From: Pedobacter sp. V48
GTDB taxonomy: Bacteria; Bacteroidota; Bacteroidia; Sphingobacteriales; Sphingobacteriaceae
DNA: 59,282 nt
Direction: 5' to 3'
NCBI RefSeq assembly: GCF_000523515.1
Contig: NZ_AWRU01000034.1
Coordinates: 3,293-62,574, forward strand
This document shows, one piece after another, positions 52,577 through 59,282 of the stretch (the first letter of the stretch is position 1; the number at the start of each line of letters is the position of its first letter). The notes under the pieces are model-generated. The model was not told where the DNA came from. It saw only the letters and a list, made by a program, of their open reading frames with translations, and did not search any database. The position numbers and the translations under genes are program-made.

Positions 52577-53620
52577 CTATTTATCATCGCCCGCCTTAAC
52601 TTCAGCATCGATCAGCGGTTGATGCCATACCCAAAGCTCATCCAACGAACGGAAATTCTGCGGAACGGGATTATTACTCCTAAAAGCCTCGTCAATTGTC
52701 AGCGCCTTATAGTGACTGAAGTAACTTTCACATGTACGTCGGGGATTATTGGCAAGCGATGACCCAAAATAGGAATCGCTGACATCATAGTGGTGACTAT
52801 GGATAAACCCTTTCCATCGCCTTTTCAATTCTTCTTCGGGCACTACATCAATAATTTCAAATTGCTCCATTGCTCTGTCATCAGGCGTTCCCCAGGCTTT
52901 GTTGAGTAAGCCTACTGCCTCAACATCCGAGACAGGCGCTCCATACCCAAATATTGTAGCACGAACGGAACCATTATCTTTACCCAACACCGACTCTAGC
53001 CCTTTCCAGGCATCGACAATGAATTCGTTTTCATTATAATTTTTCTCATTCACAGGGTACAACAGCGGGACAGGTTCGAAAATGCCGCCCTCTGCACGAC
53101 ATTGATAACCGATTGGCCCTGATCGCTTATCTTCCTTACTATACCCCAAAGCTACCGTTCCGTGTAAGAATGACATATAGGGCAAGTTCTTGGTAAACTC
53201 TCTATTTCTAACGAATGCCTGATACAAAAATGGATCCCAGTTAAATGTCGCAATGTGATCTTTAGAACGAAGAGATAAAATCAGATAATCATAGATTGTC
53301 GGTTCATCAGGTAGCTGCATGTTGCCGAAATACGCCTGAATCCGTTGCTGAATATCAACCAACAATGGCGAATTCGGATCATGGGCATACAAATTACCAT
53401 AAAGCGTCTCAAAATTTTCACTCTTTAATTCTTTTGGAATCTCAGCTACTATATCTTGCAAACCCACAACCTCTACAAAATTAAGCATTGAAGGCAATTG
53501 CCTCCCATTGCGTTCCCCATTTCTCCTGGTAGCGGCAATACTTGCACCAGCTCCAAGTATGACAATATGCCTGCCACCCATAACCTGGTTGATCCCCTGT
53601 TCTTTTGTTAATCCCGGCAT
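52577..53620 (-). CDS. SIR2-like protein (candidate NADase or NAD-binding)
   Basis: 347 residues. GAGAS at 23-27 fits the SIR2 nucleotide loop, followed by a loop LPSMLNF, TFNWD at 125-129 (T-x-N-x-D) and SFLHG at 151-154, where the His is the usual catalytic base. These are the marks of SIR2-like domains found in phage-defence systems such as Thoeris ThsA and DSR. There is no fused domain; the C-terminal half is unrecognised. First gene of a three-gene minus-strand operon with the membrane and HEPN-like genes. NAD+ breakdown is possible but unproven. Confidence 0.65.
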   Translation of the reverse strand: MPGLTKEQGINQVMGGRHIVILGAGASIAATRRNGERNGRQLPSMLNFVEVVGLQDIVAEIPKELKSENFETLYGNLYAHDPNSPLLVDIQQRIQAYFGNMQLPDEPTIYDYLILSLRSKDHIATFNWDPFLYQAFVRNREFTKNLPYMSFLHGTVALGYSKEDKRSGPIGYQCRAEGGIFEPVPLLYPVNEKNYNENEFIVDAWKGLESVLGKDNGSVRATIFGYGAPVSDVEAVGLLNKAWGTPDDRAMEQFEIIDVVPEEELKRRWKGFIHSHHYDVSDSYFGSSLANNPRRTCESYFSHYKALTIDEAFRSNNPVPQNFRSLDELWVWHQPLIDAEVKAGDDK

Positions 53621-53697
53621 TGATTTATATTTACAACTAAGATACAGTTCATAATTAAATATGTAGCTTTTTACCCTTCATTGTAGATAGATGAGTC

Positions 53698-53705
53698 TAT
53701 TTTTG
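53698..53705 (+). promoter_or_regulatory. Candidate -7 element of ApeA-like gene
   Basis: TATTTTTG matches TAnnTTTG; ATG follows at 53756. A TTG at 53681 could be the -33 element. Confidence 0.35.
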
Positions 53706-53755
53706 AAAACGAATATGCACCAATCTGTCGAAAATCTTCATTAACGAAAGACAAA

Positions 53756-55192
53756 ATGATATCAAAGAAAGAGGTTAAATCCTTCAAAAGACCTGTAGAA
53801 ATAATCAAACTGATAAGTGGTTTGGGCTGGGGACTATTAACCAGCAGTCCCTTGTCAGGGGTGAAGGCTAGAATGCGAAAGGTCGATAAACAGTTTTTTC
53901 TAAATTGGACAACTCCAGGTCAGTCGGGAGAACTTGAACCTCGCAAGGCTGGTTATCAAAATCTGTCTTTTGATTTCAAAGGATACTCGCTAGTCTTAGA
54001 AGAAGTATTCGATGGATCGGATATGATATTCCGGCACAGGGGTGTGAAAACGACTGAGAATGTTAACTTTTTTTATACTGCCGGATTCAAAAAGAACGCA
54101 TCATTTTATTATCGACTGATAATTCCCCTGGAACGAAAAATGGATTTTCTCTTTCAGATAGCAAGGAAGCCGTTCTTAGATGATTTCGGTAGCATCCATG
54201 CACTCGGAACACAAGCCGTTATAAATGGTGACGAATTACAGATAAGTATATTTTATGACGAGAAGAAAAAATTCTATCTGGCGATAGAATCCTACGAAAA
54301 ACAATCCTATGAAATTTTCAACGACAAGGCTCATGCTGTGATTAATGCCCTGGGATTTTTAACAGGCCATCTCGCGGGGAATACCGGGTGGTATTTTGCT
54401 TACAAATCCAGAAATTTATCTGACCCCGTTCACTTTTATCATAATCCATTACGCAATGCGATTAATACTTCATACACACCGATTAACACCAACCCACATG
54501 CCTGGATTCGTGACCGGAAAGAAGCAGACCGTTTATATGACCTAAAATTCTTAAAGCCTGTTAGCTTAGCCGCTTTTTCAAATCTATGTCAGAAACTTTA
54601 CGATTCTGTAGATTTCTCTTCTGCCGTGCTACTGATATTAGAAGCGAGCGCTGCCAGCCTAATTTTCAGACCTGGTGGCTATGCCATCGTGCTGGAAACT
54701 ATGGCTGATTTAATCATCGGACAGGAAAAAGCCAAAGCACCGATGACCCCTGCTTTGTCCAAAAAAGTCAGACAGATGTTGAGTGAAGTAATCCATTCTG
54801 AATGCGATCTTATCCCGGACGAAAGTCGGGAGATACTTTTGGGAAAGATTAATCAGATCAACCAGATCACCAACAAATCCAGGCTGCGTGTGCCATTCGA
54901 CGAACTCGGGCTGAAATTGAATTCAAAAGATCTAGAACTCATCGCCACCAGAAATGATTTCTTACATGGCCGCATCCCCGACATCACCAAAGCAGGAGAA
55001 TCACGGCCTAACGAACGGAAAAATAAAGATCTATATTATGCCTCAGTACGATTTTACACTTTACTTAGCCGCCTTATCCTAGCTTGGGTTGGCCACGACA
55101 ACTATGTGTTGAACCATGCAAAAATACAGGAAAAATTTACCCGGATTCTCTTGGAAGAGGACTATTACTCAGAAACATTCTCTACTGAATAA
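53756..55192 (+). CDS. ApeA-like HEPN-domain protein
   Basis: 478 residues. The N-terminal 300 are beta-rich and resemble the ApeA N-terminal region in plan; the C-terminal domain (about 325-470) ends a helical run with LIATRNDFLHGRIPDI: R399-x4-H404, the HEPN RNase motif. ApeA is a single-gene abortive-infection protein of about this size. The gene is alone, divergent from the SIR2 operon with about 135 bases between. It likely acts as a stand-alone or linked anti-phage RNase. The N-terminal match is by length and composition only. Confidence 0.6.
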   Translation: MISKKEVKSFKRPVEIIKLISGLGWGLLTSSPLSGVKARMRKVDKQFFLNWTTPGQSGELEPRKAGYQNLSFDFKGYSLVLEEVFDGSDMIFRHRGVKTTENVNFFYTAGFKKNASFYYRLIIPLERKMDFLFQIARKPFLDDFGSIHALGTQAVINGDELQISIFYDEKKKFYLAIESYEKQSYEIFNDKAHAVINALGFLTGHLAGNTGWYFAYKSRNLSDPVHFYHNPLRNAINTSYTPINTNPHAWIRDRKEADRLYDLKFLKPVSLAAFSNLCQKLYDSVDFSSAVLLILEASAASLIFRPGGYAIVLETMADLIIGQEKAKAPMTPALSKKVRQMLSEVIHSECDLIPDESREILLGKINQINQITNKSRLRVPFDELGLKLNSKDLELIATRNDFLHGRIPDITKAGESRPNERKNKDLYYASVRFYTLLSRLILAWVGHDNYVLNHAKIQEKFTRILLEEDYYSETFSTE

Positions 55193-55228
55193 CCTCAAAA
55201 TAATCGATTTCTTATAAATCTAATTGGT

Positions 55229-55465
55229 TTATGCCACGCTCAATTTAAACCCAGCCTGCAGACCCAAAACCTCATGCTGGCTGATTGTAGCAGGGTCATT
55301 AAATTGTCTGAACAGAATATCTTCCGGCATCGCAATCACTCCCGTAGAACTGCGTACCAGAATACCATCATCAGTCTTTTTATGGGAAATGTACTCACCA
55401 ACGGCAGGGTTTAGCTCCTGTAATCTAATGAGCAGCTCGTAGATAACATATACTGCAATTTGCAT
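55229..55465 (-). CDS. Small hypothetical protein
   Basis: 78 residues from ATG 55465 (an ATG at 55486 adds 7). The middle (ELNPAVGEYISHKKTDDGILVRSSTGVIAMPEDIL) is protein-like but unrecognised. Convergent with the ApeA-like gene. Confidence 0.45.
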   Translation of the reverse strand: MQIAVYVIYELLIRLQELNPAVGEYISHKKTDDGILVRSSTGVIAMPEDILFRQFNDPATISQHEVLGLQAGFKLSVA

Positions 55466-55652
55466 TCGGCAAAGATAGGGTAACATTAAGATAACAATAA
55501 ATTATCATTATGTTAACGAAACCACCCTGGCTACCACCAAATTTAACCTGCCGTCAATACCAAAACCATTAGGTATTAATGAAATCATAAAGTTTACTGA
55601 ACAATCAAGGCACAGGTTTTGAATAACTTAGGGTATAACTAATAAAAATCGT

Positions 55653-56015
55653 ATGACAACACAAGAAGTTGCTGACAAATTGGTTCAACTATGCCGCGAA
55701 GGTAAAAATGATCTGGCCATCGAAGAGCTTTATGCCGAAAATGTAACCAGCAAAGAGCCAAAAGGTTTAGACATGGAGCTGACCGAAGGCAAAGAAGCCG
55801 TTAAAAACAAAACCCTCAAATGGGAAGAAAGTGTAGAAGAAATCCACAGCGCATCATGTTCCGATCCGATTGTAGCGGATAGCCATTTCTCCATCGTAAT
55901 GGACATTGATGCCACCTACAAAGCATACGGAAGAATGAAAATGAGCGAAATCTGTGTTTACGAAGTTAAAGACGGACAGATCGTTGCCGACGAGTTTTTT
56001 TACAGAATGGGATAA
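55653..56015 (+). CDS. SnoaL-like/NTF2-fold protein
   Basis: 120 residues. Helix-rich start (VADKLVQLCREGKNDLAIEELYAENV) and later strands (HFSIVMDIDATYKAYGRMKMSEICVYEVKDGQIVADEFFY) give a typical NTF2-like cone fold. Such proteins bind small molecules or act as isomerase/polyketide-cyclase-like enzymes; role here unknown. Stand-alone gene followed by a hairpin. Confidence 0.78.
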   Translation: MTTQEVADKLVQLCREGKNDLAIEELYAENVTSKEPKGLDMELTEGKEAVKNKTLKWEESVEEIHSASCSDPIVADSHFSIVMDIDATYKAYGRMKMSEICVYEVKDGQIVADEFFYRMG

Positions 56016-56021
56016 AAAGAG

Positions 56022-56052
56022 AAAGGGTTCTGGTAACCAGCCTGAACCCTTT
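56022..56052 (+). terminator. Hairpin after SnoaL-like gene
   Basis: AAAGGGTTC and GAACCCTTT form a 9-bp stem with a 13-base loop holding CTGG/CCAG. No T run follows, so termination may be weak or in the other direction. Confidence 0.45.
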
Positions 56053-56235
56053 ACTATCAACTAAACCTAAACGTATAAATACTAATCAAATATTTATACC
56101 ACAAAGCTGAAGGCGGCTTATTAAACCCATGTTAAATCATCGTCAACTGTTAAGGATAACCAAAGCATAACACATACCCGCCTCTAAGTTAAAACCAGAT
56201 GCCTTGCTTTGCGCCAATTAGCAAGACTACTTAAC

Positions 56236-56466
56236 ATGGAAAAAACAGAAACAAAGATCAGTGCAGATCTGCAAAAATTCATTGAAAAATTCGAGCCGAA
56301 CAAATTCAAGATGATGGCAAAAGGCATCGAGATTAGAGGCATCAATGACATGCACCGGAATATTGCCCAGGCCAAAGACCTGATCGCAAGACTGGAGCTG
56401 AACCTTTTTGTGTCACACAATGCCGAAATGCTGAGCTATGGAGCCTTTGAAGTAAATACACTTTAA
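56236..56466 (+). CDS. Small hypothetical protein
   Basis: 76 residues from ATG 56236, helical with charged N-terminus (EKTETKISADLQKFIEKFEPNKFK). A terminator follows within 10 bases, supporting a real gene. No function recognised. Confidence 0.5.
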   Translation: MEKTETKISADLQKFIEKFEPNKFKMMAKGIEIRGINDMHRNIAQAKDLIARLELNLFVSHNAEMLSYGAFEVNTL

Positions 56467-56471
56467 AACAT

Positions 56472-56502
56472 AAAAGTCCTGCTAAAAATGAGCCGGACTT
56501 TT
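56472..56502 (+). terminator. Terminator after small hypothetical gene
   Basis: AAAAGTCC pairs with GGACTTTT around an inner GC/GC pair, ending in a short T run. Confidence 0.6.
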
Positions 56503-56702
56503 TCAAATCTCCATCGTCTATAAATTTGTCGACGGAAGGCTGACCAATTTACAATCCCATCCAACCTTTTTCCTATTGTAAAAAACCCCTGTATCATTAA
56601 TATGGTCTTAATGCACCGTTGTATCAATTAAATCCCTGATTCTCTTTGTATAATGCCGCAAGTAGGTTATCTTAGAAAGAAACTAACCAAAAGACTCTCT
56701 CA

Positions 56703-57503
56703 ATGAAGTGCTTGTTCTGCAAACAATCATCAATTCTATCAACTAGTGTAGAGCATATAGTTCCAGAATCCTTGGGAAATAAAGGTTACGTATTGGCAAA
56801 AGGAATCGTATGTGATCAATGCAACAACTACTTTGCAATAAAGATTGAAAAGCCTGTTCTTGAAAATGAATTTTTCAACAGCCTGAGATTCAGAAACAGC
56901 ATCCCTAATAAGAAGAACAAGCACCCGAAAGGCTCTGTGATAATTCCACAAACGAATTTTGTGGCAGAAATATCAGTGGATAAAGATGATGATGAATCTC
57001 TGCATGTAGTCCTGAATGACGAATCATTTGCCTTAATGTTAGAGGGTAATATCAAAGAAATTCACCTGTTAGCTGGAGAATTTCCTAAAAATGATCCAAA
57101 TGTTTCGAGGCTGATGGCGAAAATGGGCTTGGAAATGATGGCACACCGCTTAATGGGACATGCCGAAGGCTTGGGATATCTAATCGATGAGGTTCAATTA
57201 GACCCAATCAGAGAATATGCTAGATACAACCATAAAAGAGAGAATTGGGTATACCACAGCAGAAAAATTTACGAAGAGAATGAACAATTCATTCAGGAAA
57301 ATGGGGCGGTTTTAGATAAGGTTTTTGAATGTGATTTTTTATCCACCAAGTTTAACGAAATGTATTTTGTCCTTGCTTACAAGGGGATAGAACTGGTCCT
57401 AAATATGGCAGGGTCATCACTGGAAGGCTACATCAAATGGCTTGAAGAAAACAATAATCTAAGTCCACTATATATAGGTAAGAATGCTCCGAATAAAAAA
57501 TGA
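56703..57503 (+). CDS. HNH endonuclease (HNH_5-like)
   Basis: 266 residues. The N-terminal nuclease module has a CLFC / CDQC zinc site around VEHIVPESLGNKGYVLAKGIVCDQCN: the His in EHI and Asn in CNN are the HNH residues. The remaining 200 residues are an unrecognised domain (MAKMGLEMMAHRLMGHAEGLGYLIDE). First gene of a packed plus-strand operon with a P-loop ATPase (10-base gap) and a PIN-GNAT fusion. It likely cuts DNA in a defence system; target unknown. Confidence 0.78.
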   Translation: MKCLFCKQSSILSTSVEHIVPESLGNKGYVLAKGIVCDQCNNYFAIKIEKPVLENEFFNSLRFRNSIPNKKNKHPKGSVIIPQTNFVAEISVDKDDDESLHVVLNDESFALMLEGNIKEIHLLAGEFPKNDPNVSRLMAKMGLEMMAHRLMGHAEGLGYLIDEVQLDPIREYARYNHKRENWVYHSRKIYEENEQFIQENGAVLDKVFECDFLSTKFNEMYFVLAYKGIELVLNMAGSSLEGYIKWLEENNNLSPLYIGKNAPNKK

Positions 57504-57513
57504 AACAACAGAA

Positions 57514-58050
57514 ATGGCAAAAAATATAGTTTTTATAGGGGGTATTCACGGTGTGGGCAAAAGTACTGTATGCCAGAACATTTGTGTAAAAGGGGATATA
57601 AAGCACCTTTCCGCAAGTGATTTATTAAAGTGGGTGGAAATCAATACAGATCCTAAAAACAAAAAGGTAAAGGACATCGAGGATACTCAACAAAGACTCT
57701 TAAGAGGTCTAAATGAGACTGTTCAAATGAATACAAATTATCTATTGGATGGGCATTTTTGTTTATTTAACAACCATGCAGAAGTATCCAGAATTCCCAT
57801 TTCTCTCTTCAGAAGCATTAGCCCGGTTATGCTTTGCCTTGTAACAGGAAATGTTGCGGACATTAAAAATAATATCGAGCAAAGGGACAACAGACAATAT
57901 GATCTAGATTTATTAACGCAGATGCAGGTAGAAGAAATTCAACATGCCACCTTCATTGCCTCTGACTTAGGCATTAAGCTTATTCTGGGAACAAAAGAGG
58001 ACTTCAAACATATTCAAGAATCAATTAACGCCATATTTAATCTTAAATGA
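57514..58050 (+). CDS. P-loop kinase-like ATPase
   Basis: 178 residues from ATG 57514, which leaves 10 bases after the HNH stop; a frame reaching 57484 would overlap it. Walker A GGIHGVGKST is near the start, a DGHFC Walker-B-like segment follows the LLDG strand, and the C-terminal helix is short. It resembles nucleotide or small-molecule kinases of the AAA_18/zeta-toxin-like size class. The stop overlaps the next ATG (ATGA), so the products are likely made together. Substrate unknown. Confidence 0.72.
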   Translation: MAKNIVFIGGIHGVGKSTVCQNICVKGDIKHLSASDLLKWVEINTDPKNKKVKDIEDTQQRLLRGLNETVQMNTNYLLDGHFCLFNNHAEVSRIPISLFRSISPVMLCLVTGNVADIKNNIEQRDNRQYDLDLLTQMQVEEIQHATFIASDLGIKLILGTKEDFKHIQESINAIFNLK

Positions 58051-59282
58051 GAGTTCTATTAGACACCAATATTATTATCCACAGAGAGGCCGCAAAAATA
58101 TACAACAATGATATAGGCATCCTTTTTAATTGGCTGGATAGGATTAATGCGACAAAGTGTATCCATCCCTTGACTGTTGAAGAGCTGAATAGATATAAAG
58201 ATGGAGAAACAGTAAAAACCATTAATATAAAGATTACAAATTATCATCAACTCAAAACTTTAGCCCCATACGGAGACGATATCAGGAAAATTTGTGAAGC
58301 ACTTGATGTAAATGATAATGATATAGGCGATTCTCAAATTCTAAACGAAGTCTATAATGGCAGGGTTGATTGCCTGATTTCAGAAGATAAGAAAATACAT
58401 AGAAAAGCATTTCTTTTAGGCATCAGCGATAAGGTCTTTACGATAAATTCCTTTTTGGAAAAAGTCACCGCTGAACACCCCGAATTAATAGACTATAAAG
58501 TATTAGCGGTAAAGAAGCTTTATTTTGGAGAGATAGACATTAAGGATACTTTTTTTGACAGTTTCCGAACTGACTATAATGGGTTTGACAAATGGTTTAA
58601 CAAAAAATCAGACGAAATAGCTTACGTGTGTTATCAAGACAATATTTTAAGTGCTTTCCTTTTTTTAAAAATCGAGGATGAAAACGAAAATTACTCTGAT
58701 ATTAATCCGATCCTGCAAAAAAAAAGAAGATTAAAGATCGGCACGTTCAAAGTTACCAGCAATGGGTATAAACTAGGAGAAAGATTTCTAAAGATTGTTT
58801 TCGACAATGCCCTTGCTCAGAAGGTTAATGAAATATATGTGACGATCTTTAACAAAAGAGAAGAACAAGTTAGGTTAATTAATTTGTTGGAAGAATGGGG
58901 TTTTACATTTCACGGAATCAAAAATACTGAAAATGGTGATGAGAATGTATATGTAAGGCCGTTTGATAAATCTGTACCTGCGAATATTAATTGCCCCAAA
59001 TTAACATTTCCGTTTCTTTCAAAGGAAAGCAAAATCTTTATCGTCCCAATATATCCCGCATATCATACTGAACTTTTTCCAGACTCTATCCTTAAAACTG
59101 AATCGCCAAAAAACTTTATTGAAAGTGAGCCCTATAGAAACGCACTAAGTAAAGTATATATATCCCGTTCCCATGAAAGAGAGCTAGATCCGGGCGACTT
59201 AATCGTTTTCTACAGAACTGGTACCGCTGGAAATGCTATTCATACTGGTGTAGCGACAACAATTGGAATTGTAGAATCAGTA
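58047..59282 (+). CDS. PIN-GNAT-(PUA-like) fusion, partial at right edge
   Basis: 412 residues are in the window, open at the edge. Residues 1-about 140 form a PIN domain: Asp6 in LLDTN, Glu45/46 in TVEEL, Asp95 in DIGDSQI and Asp114 in SEDKKI give the acidic RNase site. Residues about 150-305 fit a GNAT acetyltransferase (KIGTFKVTSNGYKLGERFLKIVFDNA as acetyl-CoA loop, then EEWGFTFHGIK). From about 325 (KIFIVPIYPAYHTELF, DPGDLIVFYRTG) a PUA/EVE/ASCH-like RNA-binding domain begins. Its ATG overlaps the ATPase stop by 4 bases (ATGA). RNase plus acetyltransferase in one protein suggests a toxin-like or tRNA-directed role. Domain calls are by eye. Confidence 0.72.
   Translation, partial: MRVLLDTNIIIHREAAKIYNNDIGILFNWLDRINATKCIHPLTVEELNRYKDGETVKTINIKITNYHQLKTLAPYGDDIRKICEALDVNDNDIGDSQILNEVYNGRVDCLISEDKKIHRKAFLLGISDKVFTINSFLEKVTAEHPELIDYKVLAVKKLYFGEIDIKDTFFDSFRTDYNGFDKWFNKKSDEIAYVCYQDNILSAFLFLKIEDENENYSDINPILQKKRRLKIGTFKVTSNGYKLGERFLKIVFDNALAQKVNEIYVTIFNKREEQVRLINLLEEWGFTFHGIKNTENGDENVYVRPFDKSVPANINCPKLTFPFLSKESKIFIVPIYPAYHTELFPDSILKTESPKNFIESEPYRNALSKVYISRSHERELDPGDLIVFYRTGTAGNAIHTGVATTIGIVESV

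Noticed and set aside
56022..56052. Riboswitch or attenuator
   Set aside because: It is a simple hairpin downstream of a gene and more than 150 bases before the next start, with no further conserved structure.

Overview
The window looks like a chromosomal segment of a Sphingobacteriaceae-type Bacteroidota, probably Pedobacter or a close relative. The base composition is AT-rich. Candidate promoters match the Bacteroidota TAnnTTTG element. There are SusC/TonB-type receptors with carboxypeptidase-D-like N-termini, FecI/FecR-type regulators, DUF4374, DUF4407 and PUR-family proteins, and many signal-peptide lipoproteins. No rRNA gene, complete tRNA gene or CRISPR array was seen.

Positions 1-38,000 read as ordinary host chromosome. 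On the minus strand at the left edge (128-4232) is an L-fucose catabolic operon: L-fuconate dehydratase, sodium/solute symporter, RhaM-type mutarotase lipoprotein and an SDR resembling animal L-fucose dehydrogenase. Next (4384-14310) is an ECF-sigma/anti-sigma controlled iron-uptake locus. It has two DUF4374 lipoproteins around a TonB-dependent receptor, a PepSY membrane protein and a second outer-membrane barrel, and it resembles the xenosiderophore system XusABC. Two matching candidate ECF promoters lie inside it. From 14,294 to 37,988 there are mostly housekeeping and envelope genes: beta-CASP MBL hydrolase, methyltransferase, split YeeE/YedE transporter, peptidase T, M14, M28 and S41 peptidases, rhomboid, dipeptide epimerase, rhodanese, DUF4407, a large ThuA/glucose-dehydrogenase-like/cytochrome c/CBM fusion, an IPT/NHL lipoprotein and a TlpA-like thioredoxin protein.

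From about 38,100 to the right edge the character changes to an accessory island. It begins with a gene remnant and a Fic protein behind two perfect palindromes. A 3.3 kb stretch (about 39.9-43.3 kb) then carries four clusters of 10-11 bp iteron-like repeats, two diverged copies of a tRNA-3'-end-like sequence, an IS-end-like fragment, broken genes and a degenerate Fic-like regulator. Next are mobile-element genes (DUF3560, a truncated RadC, PUR-like protein, frameshifted zinc-ribbon protein) and a large structured non-coding inverted repeat that could be an oriT or RNA.

From 46,778 on, the island is dense in defence or toxin-like genes. Four proteins carry R-x4-6-H HEPN motifs and a fifth may be HEPN-like. 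They occur in several arrangements: a tandem HEPN pair, a YozE/SAM-like protein coupled to a HEPN protein, a three-gene SIR2-like / membrane protein / HEPN operon, and a divergent ApeA-like HEPN protein. The window ends in a tightly packed operon of HNH nuclease, P-loop kinase-like ATPase and a PIN-GNAT-(PUA-like) fusion that runs off the edge. The best candidates for an undescribed system are the SIR2/TM/HEPN operon (50,771-53,620) and the HNH/P-loop/PIN-GNAT operon (56,703-59,282). Several island genes carry one- or two-base frameshifts, so either the island is decaying or the assembly has small indels here.
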